A stretch of 64,000 nucleotides of DNA from Zavarzinella sp. (GTDB lineage: Bacteria > Planctomycetota > Planctomycetia > Gemmatales > Gemmataceae). Positions within the stretch are counted from its first letter, which is position 1. Every line of letters starts with the position of its first letter. This document shows positions 9,381-17,637 of this stretch, piece by piece. The stretch is from positions 248,001 through 312,000 of the forward strand of contig JAWKTI010000003.1 in assembly GCA_041399155.1 (NCBI GenBank). Direction: 5' to 3'. The notes under the pieces are model-generated. The model was given only the letters and a program-made list of their open reading frames with translations. It searched no databases and was not told the DNA's origin. The position numbers were made by a program, and so were the translations under genes.

Positions 9381-9626
9381 ATGACTATTAGCAAAGGTGC
9401 ACGAGTCGTGTTTGGTACCAGAAACGAATATTCATCTTCATTGGAATTTGTTATGCACGGGGATCAATTAAACGTAAGATGTCTTCGGCAATCGGCTGAG
9501 CCGAACGGAGTCGATGGCACTTTAACTATTGTGTCGACAGAGAGATACGGCTATACTGTCTGGAAGATAGTTGACAGCGGCTACACTTTCATCGGGAACG
9601 AAAACTTTTCCAATCACTTTGGGTGA
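9381..9626 (+). CDS. Small hypothetical protein
   Basis: 81-codon frame with no recognised family and no clear Shine-Dalgarno. The composition looks like a small beta-rich protein (alternating polar and aromatic residues). A second frame opens over its 3' end (9571-9753), so the gene may be frameshifted near 9610. It lies in an accessory stretch between the immunity-like gene and the degenerate MoxR. Possibly not expressed. Confidence 0.3.
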   Translation: MTISKGARVVFGTRNEYSSSLEFVMHGDQLNVRCLRQSAEPNGVDGTLTIVSTERYGYTVWKIVDSGYTFIGNENFSNHFG

Positions 9627-9996
9627 ATGGAAAGTAACAGTTGATGCTTTCTCGTTTCAAATCGATAGGGGACTGAAAATTTCCTCTCAGTCTACATCGC
9701 TCTGGACGGTTCCAATGATGTGGTTGCTCGGCGGATCTTTGGCAACTCGGTAATTTCCGCCCGATGCGATCGTAGAGTGTGTACACATGCGCCTATCAGA
9801 GGGCGAGCAACTTGTGGCATGCGGCGGGCGGAATAACCAGTGATTGAGCATGGGAGTAGGATTGAAGGAATTCGGTTCTCAAAAGCGTTATTGCGGTCTT
9901 GAAATTGGGGTCTAAGATACAGCCTCTACCACCAGCCTGCTTTATACCTACTGATGCAACACCCGTCATAACGAGGGAGGATTGGACACCGATTTA
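9627..9996. other. Intergenic stretch without a recognised gene
   Basis: About 370 nt upstream of the MoxR-like gene. No supported reading frame, tRNA or strong hairpin was seen. A purine-rich GAGGGAGG at 9973-9980 could serve the MoxR-like gene, but it is 1 nt from the TTG at 9982 and 16 nt from the ATG at 9997, neither ideal. Confidence 0.5.
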
Positions 9997-10977
9997 ATGG
10001 CAATTCTCGACCACTACCGCAATCTACACAGCATGATCCACGCCGAGATGGCGAAAGCTGTCTTAGGTCAGACGCAGCTCATCGATGAGGTGCTGATGGC
10101 ACTATTCTGCAACGCCCATGTACTGCTGACTGCACCCAGAAATTTGACGTTATTTACCCTGTCCAGGGTGCTGGGGCTATCTATTAATCGAATTCAGCAC
10201 ACGGACGACCTGTTGCCCGAGGACATTACCGGCTCGCAAGTGCTTTGTCAGGACGCTGTGGGCGGCCAATTTTCCAAAACATACCTTGGGCCGATCTTCG
10301 CTAACATGGTACTGGCGGACTGTTTCGATTGCGCACCGCCCGTGACTCAATCTGTCCTGCTTGAGGCGATGCAAGCCCGCCAAGTCCAAGTTGGTCAGCA
10401 GACGCTGCCACTGAAACAGCCATTCCTGGTTATGGTGATGGAGAATCCACCCGGAGGACAATTCCCTCTGGATGAATCGCACCGGGGCCGGTTTATGTTC
10501 AACGCTTGCTTCACAATCCCGAGTGAAGCGGATTTTTTGGCCAACATGCAACTGCATTATCATGAGGCGAGTGGTTTCCCGCCGCTGATCGAGACAGTTC
10601 TAAGCAAGGCGGATCTCGAGCAAATCCAGATGCTGGTTCGACGAATGCCGGTCCCCCAGCAAGTGGTCGATTACACACTTCGGCTGGTGCGATTGACTCG
10701 ACCGGGCCAACAATACACTCCAGCGTTCGTCCAGGATACCGTCAACTGGGGAGTCGGCCCACGCGGGGCGCAGTTCCTGCTAACGGGTGCGAAGGCACAT
10801 GCGGTGCTGCACGGCCAGCCGCATGTATCGATTGGAGACGTGCGAGCAGTGGCGCCGGCTGTGCTGCGGCACCGCATCGTACTAAAGGCAAGCGCCAAGG
10901 ATCAGGGGCTGGACGGAAACCAGATTGTTGCTGTATTGCTGAAACTTGCAAGATCTGACGATCACGAAGTGATGTAG
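9997..10977 (+). CDS. MoxR-family AAA+ protein with degenerate ATP-binding motifs
   Basis: 326 aa, collinear with MoxR ATPases from end to end (AAA_3 core, lid, GPRGAQ sensor-2 region, long C-terminal helices). The Walker A loop, normally GxPGxAKT, reads TAPRNLTLF at residues 45-53 with no glycine-rich loop and no lysine. Walker B, normally VLADEINR, reads VLADCFDC (105-112) with the catalytic Glu replaced by Cys. The sensor-1 Asn (N150) and the RF motif after the AAA core (R165) are kept. The frame is intact, so this looks like a pseudo-ATPase rather than random decay. The usual DUF58/VWA partners are missing; after the stop there is only a 13-codon ORF. A TTG at 9982 is an alternative start. 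Confidence 0.85.
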   Translation: MAILDHYRNLHSMIHAEMAKAVLGQTQLIDEVLMALFCNAHVLLTAPRNLTLFTLSRVLGLSINRIQHTDDLLPEDITGSQVLCQDAVGGQFSKTYLGPIFANMVLADCFDCAPPVTQSVLLEAMQARQVQVGQQTLPLKQPFLVMVMENPPGGQFPLDESHRGRFMFNACFTIPSEADFLANMQLHYHEASGFPPLIETVLSKADLEQIQMLVRRMPVPQQVVDYTLRLVRLTRPGQQYTPAFVQDTVNWGVGPRGAQFLLTGAKAHAVLHGQPHVSIGDVRAVAPAVLRHRIVLKASAKDQGLDGNQIVAVLLKLARSDDHEVM

Positions 10978-11182
10978 GGCAGCTTGATTATGGACGATAT
11001 TGCAGAGCTCAAAGATACCAGGATGAAATGACATTGGCTAACCAAAAGCCCAAGCTGACCGAAGTCGCCACATGGCGAAGCAGCCTGACAAAGCGTCGCA
11101 GCGGATGGTCAGCTCTCCCTCGCTTCAAAAGGTCTGGCGCCCGACGATAAGTTGAGATCGGGGATGATTGATGGGGGTTTTC

Positions 11183-11659
11183 TCAGAGCTTGGTCTGCCA
11201 CTCGTCAAATGCATGCAGCACGTTGGGGTTTTCTAAAATTTCTGCACCGATCCTGACGATTAATCGATTTGGTCGATGCCACCTTGGCAATAGAATTTGG
11301 AGTGCATATTCTGGTACAACTTCTCTACATTGAATGATATACGCAAGGGCAGCACTGCGTGAACGGCCCATATAGCAGGCCACCAGCAATTTTTCGCTGG
11401 ATAATGACCACTCAACTGCCTCTTTGATATCTTCGATTGTGGGTAGGACAACTCCCGGACTTGGATTGTCATGATCATCAAAGAACAAATGGAGCGTTCT
11501 TCGAGCAATGGAAGTAAATTCTTCCGGTGGATTGACTCCACCTGGAGAACAAATCAAGATCAAATCCCAGGAAGCGGGAGCAGAGGACAATATATCGGTA
11601 AATCCATAGTGACTGGTGATTTCGATTTTCACGCGATTATCCACTTCTGATCGGCACAT
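11183..11659 (-). CDS. Dual-specificity/tyrosine phosphatase-like protein (CX5R)
   Basis: 158-aa cytoplasmic protein with a cysteine phosphatase P-loop, VACYMGRSRSAALA, Cys95 and Arg101 forming CX5R. An aspartate pair at 61-62 in FFDDHDNP is the candidate general acid. Homologues act on phosphotyrosine or other phosphoesters; the substrate here is unknown. The 5' half is nearly identical to a truncated copy at 22 kb on the other strand. Upstream (11660-11707) are the last codons of a DUF5615 gene, so this phosphatase once followed a toxin-antitoxin pair. An in-frame GTG at 11644 is an alternative start, which matters because the other copy has a stop between the two. Confidence 0.7.
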   Translation of the reverse strand: MCRSEVDNRVKIEITSHYGFTDILSSAPASWDLILICSPGGVNPPEEFTSIARRTLHLFFDDHDNPSPGVVLPTIEDIKEAVEWSLSSEKLLVACYMGRSRSAALAYIIQCREVVPEYALQILLPRWHRPNRLIVRIGAEILENPNVLHAFDEWQTKL

Positions 11660-11707
11660 GTTGCATCAGTATTTGTTAATTGCTCGGCCTGTTCACCCGC
11701 AACAATT
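11510..11707 (-). repeat. Copy 1 of a ~198-bp duplicated segment
   Basis: This segment matches 21892-22089 on the opposite strand with about 8 differences by eye and no gaps. It holds the last codons of a DUF5615 gene, its stop, a 26-nt spacer and the first 50 codons or so of the phosphatase gene. Here the phosphatase continues intact while the DUF5615 gene is cut away. Confidence 0.85.
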
Positions 11708-11737
11708 CTGTTACAACATTAGACATGCTAAAAATGT

Positions 11738-13402
11738 TTAGCTTCTGCTGCGGTCTGCAACTGATGCGGGCTGGTGCAGCAGATACGTTCGGTAGCCGCC
11801 GCCCAGGTTTTTGACCTGATAGCCATGTTGCAACAGGATGCGGGTGGCAAGATAGCCACGTTGCCCCACCTGACAGTAGACCACCACAGGTCGTTCCGGT
11901 GCGAGTTCCGACATCCGCTGTCGTAGATCATCGACAGGGATATTGATGGCACCTTCAATGTGACCCTGGGTATATTCCAGGGGTGTTCGCACATCCACAA
12001 TCAGGGGCTTTTCGGTGGCTGCAGCAATTTCTTCCCAATCAATCTGCGGGTGGTCGCCACGTAACAGACCGCCCGCGACAAACCCAGCCATGTTCACAGG
12101 ATCTTTCGCCGAACCGAACTGCGGTGCGTAGCAAAGTTCCATCTCTTCCAGGTGGTAAACCGTCATGCCAGCCTGAATTGCCACGGCCAGCACATCAATT
12201 CGCTTGTCGACGCCTGCACCACCGATCCCCTGTGCACCCAGCAATTTACCTGATTCCGGATCGAAGATCACTTTCAGGCTCATCCCTTCCGCACCCGGAT
12301 AGTACCCAGCGTGGTGGGCAGGATGAATATAAATCTTGCGATACGACTTGCCGATCCGACGCAGGCTTTTTTCGGAAAGTCCCGTAGTGGCGGCGGTATG
12401 GTTGAAAAATCCCAGAACTGCCGTCGCCTGGGTGCCACGATACTTCGTTTGTCGACCGAAGACATTGTCGGCAGCAATCCGTCCTTGTCGGTTTGCTGGT
12501 CCTGCCAAAGGAACCTGGGTGCGGTCGCCCGTGGTAAAGTCGGTGGTTTCAACAGCATCACCCACCGCATAAATATCTGGATCGGTGGTCTGCAGGAAAT
12601 CGTTCACCCGAATACCCCCACGTGGGCCCACTTCCAGTCCCGCATCCACAGCGAGCTTATTTTCCGGTCGCACGCCGATGCCCAGAATTACCAGTTGGGC
12701 GGGGCGACTGGCACCGGAAGTCAGTTTCACGGTCATTCCACTGTCGCTGGTGGTGATCGATTCCGCGGTCTGGCCCAGCAGCACTTCTACCCCTTTGGCC
12801 AGCAATGCCTGGTGCAATGGGGTGGTCATTTCCGGGTCAAATGGTGCCAGAATCTGCTTATTCAGATCCAGAATGGTGGTTTTGATGCCACGATGAATGA
12901 AATTTTCTGCCAGTTCCAGTCCAATAAAGCCCGCACCAACAATCACGACCTGCTGAATGCCATCATCCACCACTTTTTTGATGTGATCGGTATCTGCCAG
13001 ATTTCGCAACGTATAGACGTTGGGCAGGTCCGCACCCGGCATCGGTGGGACAATCGGTGACGCACCCGGTGCGAGGATGATTTTGTCGTAACTTTCTTCA
13101 TAGACACGGTTTGTGTTCAATTCCCGCACCACAACCACTTTTTTGGTACGGTCAATTGATTCCACCTGGCTACGCACCCTCACATCCAGTTGAAAGCGTT
13201 CCCGCAGGCGTTCTGGCGTGGTCACCAGCAGGCTGTCCCGCTTGGGAATTACTTCGCCGATGTGGTATGGCAGTCCACAGTTTGCAAAGGAGACATCCGG
13301 TCCCCGTTCAAACATGATAATGTGGGCATCTTCAGACAAGCGTCGAGCCCGGGCGGCAGCAGATGCACCACCTGCTACGCCGCCGACAATAATCAGCTTC
13401 AT
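11738..13402 (-). CDS. CoA-disulfide reductase with C-terminal rhodanese domain
   Basis: 554-aa flavoprotein of the CoADR-Rhd/Npsr type, which reduces CoA-disulfide, CoA-persulfide or polysulfide with NAD(P)H. The N-terminal FAD motif (IIVGGVAGGASAAARAR), the single redox Cys42 in ANCGLPYHIG, the NAD(P) motif VVIVGAGFIGLELAE near 150 and the GDAVE FAD motif near 280 are all visible. The last ~95 residues are a rhodanese domain with active-site CQVGQRG. The start has AAGGA 7 nt upstream. It is the last of five genes controlled by the ArsR-type repressor at 15.5 kb. Persulfide handling is the likely role, from domain content and operon. Confidence 0.93.
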   Translation of the reverse strand: MKLIIVGGVAGGASAAARARRLSEDAHIIMFERGPDVSFANCGLPYHIGEVIPKRDSLLVTTPERLRERFQLDVRVRSQVESIDRTKKVVVVRELNTNRVYEESYDKIILAPGASPIVPPMPGADLPNVYTLRNLADTDHIKKVVDDGIQQVVIVGAGFIGLELAENFIHRGIKTTILDLNKQILAPFDPEMTTPLHQALLAKGVEVLLGQTAESITTSDSGMTVKLTSGASRPAQLVILGIGVRPENKLAVDAGLEVGPRGGIRVNDFLQTTDPDIYAVGDAVETTDFTTGDRTQVPLAGPANRQGRIAADNVFGRQTKYRGTQATAVLGFFNHTAATTGLSEKSLRRIGKSYRKIYIHPAHHAGYYPGAEGMSLKVIFDPESGKLLGAQGIGGAGVDKRIDVLAVAIQAGMTVYHLEEMELCYAPQFGSAKDPVNMAGFVAGGLLRGDHPQIDWEEIAAATEKPLIVDVRTPLEYTQGHIEGAINIPVDDLRQRMSELAPERPVVVYCQVGQRGYLATRILLQHGYQVKNLGGGYRTYLLHQPASVADRSRS

Positions 13403-13447
13403 GATTAATCCTTCATTTTTTCCAGTCGATTCGACTGGAAAGGGAGG

Positions 13448-14161
13448 TTATTTTTTGGTTTTGGGTGCTACTTTTTCGAACACCACCATGTAATTTTCAG
13501 TGACAATCTTTGGGATTTCCGTCTGTTTGCGGAAACCGCTGGAGGTAATTTCTTTTTCGACGACTTCCTGACCGGCACGCACGTGGTTCAGAGTCCATTC
13601 CTTCGATTTTCCTTCAATTCGAACGAAATCGATGATGATCAACCGCCCACCTGGCTTGAGTGCTTTGTGGATGGAATCGAGCATCCGGAACGGATATTCG
13701 AAGTGGTGGTAGGTATCGCAGATGAATACCACATCCACCGAGTTTTCAGGCAATTTGGGTGAAATATCAGTGCCCAGCACCGTGGTGATGTTTTCGATTT
13801 TCTGTTTTTTCGCAGAAGTGTTAATGTGGTCTAGAAACTTCTGTGAAATGTCAACCGCATATACTTTGCCTTCTTTCGATACTGCTTCCGAAAACAGGCG
13901 GGTGAAAAGTCCCGTTCCTGCACCGATATCAGCTATTGCCTGACCTTTTTTGATGCCACAGGCATCGACAATCTGGAATCGCTTGTCGTACACTTCGCGA
14001 CTTTCGCCTTCGAAGCGGGTAACAAACTCCTGCACATTGGGATTTTTGAACGAATCGTTAATCCCAGGCTTAACGCTCTTTTCCTGGGCCACCAACGACC
14101 CGGTCAGTGCGGCAAAAATTACTGCCAGAACAACCCCACGACGGTTCCATACGTGCTGCAT
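13448..14161 (-). CDS. Exported class I SAM-dependent methyltransferase
   Basis: 237 aa. Residues 1-25 are a Sec-type signal (RR, a hydrophobic core, then LVAQ), so the enzyme is predicted to be periplasmic or membrane-tethered, unusual for a SAM enzyme. The Rossmann motif IADIGAGTGLFTRLF is at about 79-93, followed by VYAVDIS and a post-motif CDTYHHFE. The acceptor is unknown. It sits between a rhodanese and the CoA-disulfide reductase gene with ~45-nt gaps, so methylation of a sulfur compound (thiol, sulfide) is an attractive inference, but similar exported methyltransferases occur outside sulfur operons. Confidence 0.82.
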   Translation of the reverse strand: MQHVWNRRGVVLAVIFAALTGSLVAQEKSVKPGINDSFKNPNVQEFVTRFEGESREVYDKRFQIVDACGIKKGQAIADIGAGTGLFTRLFSEAVSKEGKVYAVDISQKFLDHINTSAKKQKIENITTVLGTDISPKLPENSVDVVFICDTYHHFEYPFRMLDSIHKALKPGGRLIIIDFVRIEGKSKEWTLNHVRAGQEVVEKEITSSGFRKQTEIPKIVTENYMVVFEKVAPKTKK

Positions 14162-14208
14162 TTTTTCTCTCTCTCAATGATGAAGATTATCTCATTTTCC
14201 AACACAAA

Positions 14209-14610
14209 TTACTTTTCAGTGGGGAACCCGGCTTTCTTCAAAGCGGTGTAGCCGGGTTTCAGCGGTCGAACATCATAACCCAGCTTTTTCAGGTGATCTG
14301 CCGCTGTCAGTGCCCGACTGCCAAACGCACAGTGGCAGTAAACAATCTTCCCTTTTGGGCAAACTTTGCCAGCCTCTTCAGCGGTTATCCCTTTATTCAG
14401 CAGGCTCAGGGGTAGCAGTTTTGCATCCTTCAAATGGCCGTTGTTCCATTCTTCCTGCTCACGCACATCAATAATGATGGCTTTCTCATTTTTTACTGCC
14501 TGCTGCACCACATCCAGCGAATCAGTGGTGTGATCTGCCCCCACTACAGGTGCGACGAAACCCAATGATCCCAGCCACAGTAAGCCAATCAGCATTCTTG
14601 AAATCATCAT
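14209..14610 (-). CDS. Exported single-domain rhodanese
   Basis: 133-aa rhodanese-like protein with an N-terminal signal peptide ending near residue 24 (hydrophobic core, then PVVGA). The sulfurtransferase fold is shown by AIIIDVREQEEWNNGHL and the active-site loop YCHCAFGSR with the catalytic Cys. It would move sulfane sulfur outside the cytoplasm. AAAGGA lies 5 nt before the ATG. Third gene of the ArsR-controlled operon, between the membrane rhodanese and the exported methyltransferase, which suggests a periplasmic step in the pathway. Confidence 0.88.
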   Translation of the reverse strand: MMISRMLIGLLWLGSLGFVAPVVGADHTTDSLDVVQQAVKNEKAIIIDVREQEEWNNGHLKDAKLLPLSLLNKGITAEEAGKVCPKGKIVYCHCAFGSRALTAADHLKKLGYDVRPLKPGYTALKKAGFPTEK

Positions 14611-14679
14611 GAAATCCTTTTAAGAATTGATCCAAACGTTTTCTATGAAACCCAACCCCGGTGTACTATTTGCATTACG

Positions 14680-15243
14680 TCACTTCGTAGAACAGGTGGG
14701 GCCTGCCTTACCTGCCACTTTGTTCCATGGCATGCGTGCCAGCATCATTCCCATGCCGCAGGTATCTGTAATTCCGGCAAACATCAGCCCCGCACCGACA
14801 AAAGCGGAAAGGCCGATAAAATAAGGACTTACGAGATATCCCAGCACCGCACCGATCAGCACCAGTGCCCCGGCTGCGATACGCACCTGACGTTCGAGCG
14901 AAATTGCCTTTTTGCCACGATTCACCGGTAGGCCACATTCAGCCCATGCCATCGTGCCGCCTTCCACGTTCACCACGTTCGTCAGGCCGGCAGCCAGAAA
15001 CTTCTCGCAAGCTTGTTTGCCACGGCTGCCTGATCGGCAAATCAAATATAGCGGCTGGTCGGCGTTGCCATTGCGTTCTGCCACAATTGCCTTGGGATCG
15101 AGGTCCGAAAGTGGCACGTTGCGGGCAAAAGTACAGTGCATTTCGCGAAACTCCACTGGTGTTCGTACGTCAATCACTTCGACGTTCTGACCAGCATTTT
15201 TCTTCGCTGCTAATTCCTGCGGGCTGATTGTTACCACATCCAT
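14680..15243 (-). CDS. Membrane rhodanese, YgaP-like (rhodanese + DUF2892)
   Basis: 187 aa. The N-terminal ~100 residues are a rhodanese domain (VIDVRTPVEFREMHC, active site ICRSGSRG), followed by two hydrophobic hairpin segments at about 130-147 and 150-172, as in YgaP, a membrane-bound sulfurtransferase that can be S-nitrosylated. A Cys in the last helix region (TDTCGMGMM) is conserved in this family. AAGGAG precedes the ATG by 8 nt. First gene after the ArsR-type regulator, matching the ygaVP pairing of E. coli. Confidence 0.92.
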   Translation of the reverse strand: MDVVTISPQELAAKKNAGQNVEVIDVRTPVEFREMHCTFARNVPLSDLDPKAIVAERNGNADQPLYLICRSGSRGKQACEKFLAAGLTNVVNVEGGTMAWAECGLPVNRGKKAISLERQVRIAAGALVLIGAVLGYLVSPYFIGLSAFVGAGLMFAGITDTCGMGMMLARMPWNKVAGKAGPTCSTK

Positions 15244-15288
15244 TGCATATTCTCCTTAATAAGTGAATGAATTCTCATCTTTTGCCAA

Positions 15289-15582
15289 TTACTGTTCCGT
15301 GGGTGCAAAACGCTCGCGAATGCACCCAAAAAGCTTCTCGAGGCACGGTTCTGTGATCTTGTAATAAACATTGCGGCCATCCCGCTCGGGTGCCAGCAGA
15401 CTACAACGCTGCATCAGACGTAAGTGCCCTGAGGCAATGTTGTTAGGGATTTCGCAGTGTTCTGCGAGTTCCCCCACGGTCAGGCGATTTGCCAGCAGCA
15501 ATTCCACAATCCGCAAGCGGTGGGGGTGTGCCAGTATTTTCAGGCACTCTGCCGCATTCGCCAATTTTTCCAGATCAATCAT
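15289..15582 (-). CDS. ArsR-family repressor, likely sulfur/persulfide sensing
   Basis: 97-aa winged-helix repressor of the ArsR/SmtB family. The recognition helix region (TVGELAEHCEIPNNIASGHLRLM) and the wing (ERDGRNVYYKI) are clear. It has Cys at 13, 43, 60, 80 and 87 but no obvious metal site. Neighbours are all sulfur-transfer genes, so it resembles BigR/YgaV/SqrR, which sense persulfides by Cys oxidation; which cysteines would be used here is not known. It leads the five-gene operon and its own promoter carries a perfect palindrome, implying autorepression. Confidence 0.93.
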   Translation of the reverse strand: MIDLEKLANAAECLKILAHPHRLRIVELLLANRLTVGELAEHCEIPNNIASGHLRLMQRCSLLAPERDGRNVYYKITEPCLEKLFGCIRERFAPTEQ

Positions 15583-15612
15583 GGTGCCCCTATCTCTATC
15601 GGTCTATATAAC

Positions 15613-15640
15613 AATATATCTAGAGTTCTAGATATGTCAA
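15613..15640 (-). promoter_or_regulatory. Promoter with operator palindrome for the sulfur operon
   Basis: Read on the minus strand: TTGACA (15640-15635), 16 nt, TATATT (15618-15613). The spacer is almost filled by a perfect 9+2+9 palindrome, ATATCTAGA-gt-TCTAGATAT at 15616-15635. Binding of a dimeric ArsR protein there would block polymerase. The promoter starts about 31 nt upstream of the arsR start codon. Box matches and symmetry are seen directly; binding is inferred. Confidence 0.75.
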
Positions 15641-15738
15641 GAGAAAGATATTTTATTTTTCTTATCTTTTTCGCTTCTCTGTAACTTCACCCACCGGCAT
15701 CTTGAAGCAAAACGAAACGCGCCACAAGATATTTTGAA

Positions 15739-17637
15739 GTGAGTCACAATTTCATCTGCACCAACATGTTCCATTGGAGCGTGCCTTTGATTACCTTGAA
15801 ACGTTGTTATGCCCCACTGTGGGCAATTTCTGCACTGTTCTGTGCTGCACTGTCGCCCGCACTTCAAGCGGAAGAGCCGAAAACCCTGAAGCTCGGTGGG
15901 ATTCCACAATACACCCTCACCAACTACCAGGTGGCACTATCCCGCGATGGGAAACAGCTTGCTTACCGCACTGGCGTGAACACTATCAGCATTTTTGACC
16001 CTGTCACAGGGAAGTTGAATCGGGAAGTAACGATCGATCAGAAGGAAATCGGCGAATCGCTTTCTTTTACTGCCGATGGAAAGGAATTGGTGTTTACATC
16101 GATGCAGAAAGTGAATCGATTTGATGCCACCACCGGTAAGTTATTACTGAGTACCGGTGGGAAAGAATTCTACAACATTCATCGGTTTGTGTGGAACGAT
16201 GATGCTACCAGCATCATGTCTTATGATGATAACTTTCATTTTGGGCGAGTTCCCAAACAATTTTTCTGGAACAGCAAAGGAGAGATTGCCAACGAGGAAA
16301 CGATTCAGCACACAGGGGTACGTTTTCAGGCAATTTCCGGCGACGGTAAAGTGGCTGTGATTGGATCAGGAAATCATCGCAAGGAAAAAGATACCGATTT
16401 GCCGCTGGAAGAGTATGTTGCAATCTGGAATGTGGCAACACGCAAGGAAAGAGCACGCATCCACCTGGGTAAAGGGGTCGCTCCGTCGTTTCTGGCTCTG
16501 AACCGCACCGGTCGATATTTGGTTACCTACACCAATTCACCCGATCAATTGGAATTGTGGGATACCAGATTCGCCCGCAGGATTGCCGCTCTGGGCAAGA
16601 CTCCCCCCAGCATTTTTCGGTGCACCTTTTCTCCAGACGATTCCAAGTTCGCTATTCAGTCCGGCCAAGGTTACATTGGCGTGTTCGAAACTGAAACAGG
16701 TAAGAAGGTAATGGATTATCAGTTTGGTGGGCTGACGTGGGGTCTGTTTGGTAATGCAGCCGCAGGTGTTGGTTTTCTGGCCAATGGTGAAATTCTTGCG
16801 TGCTACGGTTCCCAAAATAGAGTCTTTATCAGAAACATCAGCCAGAAAGAGGCACCACCCGAACAGAAAGTGGTGGGGCACACAGCGAAGATTATTTACA
16901 CTCACTGGTCGGAAGATGGAAAAACCCTTTTAACGGTGGGGTCCGACAAACAGGTGCTGCGCTGGGATACTGCCACAGGTAAATTGCTGGAAACCGTAGT
17001 GGTTGAAGAACCACAGCCAGCTTCCTGGTGGCAAGGTCCGGTAACGATCAGTCCGGATGGTAAATTCCTGGTAGTGCGTTCGGTTTCACTGGCGAAACTG
17101 TACGATCTGGAAGCAAAAAAAGAAGTGGCAACACTGGCTTTCAATACACGCCAATTTTACCCTCACTGGAAAGGGTTTTTCTTTTCGGAAGATGGCAAGA
17201 AAGTATTTGGCATGGGGGAAGCCCAGGAAAACCGAACCGATTTCAAAATTGTCATCTATGGTGGGGCAGTTTGCTGGAATACGGCCGATGGTTCCCATGT
17301 ATCGGAATTCATTGATATGAGTGGCGGCGATTGGCAAAAAGCGTTCAATACCCAGTTTGGCAAAGAAAAGCTGATGGTGAATAAATCTGCCGAACAATTG
17401 CCCGCAATAGAGATTGGACAAACCATCCGCGATCCCTGGGCATCCAGCACCAATATCGGGGCACAATCGATGGGAAACAAAATAACTCTTGTGAAGAAAG
17501 CCACCAAGGAACCGATCTTTTCCACCACGCAAAACATTACGGGTGAAGGAGTCAGCATCAGTCCGGATGGCAAGCGGATTGCACTGCCGATGGCGGATTT
17601 CAGCGTTGTTCTGCTGGATCTGCCCACGGGGAAGTAA
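15739..17637 (+). CDS. Exported WD40/beta-propeller-like repeat protein
   Basis: 632-aa protein with an N-terminal signal (hydrophobic stretch ending ALSPALQA) and repeated propeller blades throughout, with motifs such as LSRDGKQLAYRTG, FSPDDSKFAIQ, VGHTAKIIYTHWSEDG and ISPDGKRIALP. Such proteins are common in planctomycetes and act as scaffolds outside the cytoplasm; no catalytic domain is seen. The frame opens with GTG at 15739; ATG at 15766 is an equally good start and neither has a strong Shine-Dalgarno. Divergent from the arsR promoter. Confidence 0.85.
   Translation: MSHNFICTNMFHWSVPLITLKRCYAPLWAISALFCAALSPALQAEEPKTLKLGGIPQYTLTNYQVALSRDGKQLAYRTGVNTISIFDPVTGKLNREVTIDQKEIGESLSFTADGKELVFTSMQKVNRFDATTGKLLLSTGGKEFYNIHRFVWNDDATSIMSYDDNFHFGRVPKQFFWNSKGEIANEETIQHTGVRFQAISGDGKVAVIGSGNHRKEKDTDLPLEEYVAIWNVATRKERARIHLGKGVAPSFLALNRTGRYLVTYTNSPDQLELWDTRFARRIAALGKTPPSIFRCTFSPDDSKFAIQSGQGYIGVFETETGKKVMDYQFGGLTWGLFGNAAAGVGFLANGEILACYGSQNRVFIRNISQKEAPPEQKVVGHTAKIIYTHWSEDGKTLLTVGSDKQVLRWDTATGKLLETVVVEEPQPASWWQGPVTISPDGKFLVVRSVSLAKLYDLEAKKEVATLAFNTRQFYPHWKGFFFSEDGKKVFGMGEAQENRTDFKIVIYGGAVCWNTADGSHVSEFIDMSGGDWQKAFNTQFGKEKLMVNKSAEQLPAIEIGQTIRDPWASSTNIGAQSMGNKITLVKKATKEPIFSTTQNITGEGVSISPDGKRIALPMADFSVVLLDLPTGK

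Noticed and set aside
9571..9753. 60-codon ORF overlapping the small gene at 9381
   Set aside because: No start signal or family similarity; at most it marks a frameshift in the neighbouring frame.
10991..11032. 13-codon ORF after the MoxR-like gene as a DUF58 start
   Set aside because: Too short and without similarity; the DUF58 partner is simply absent.
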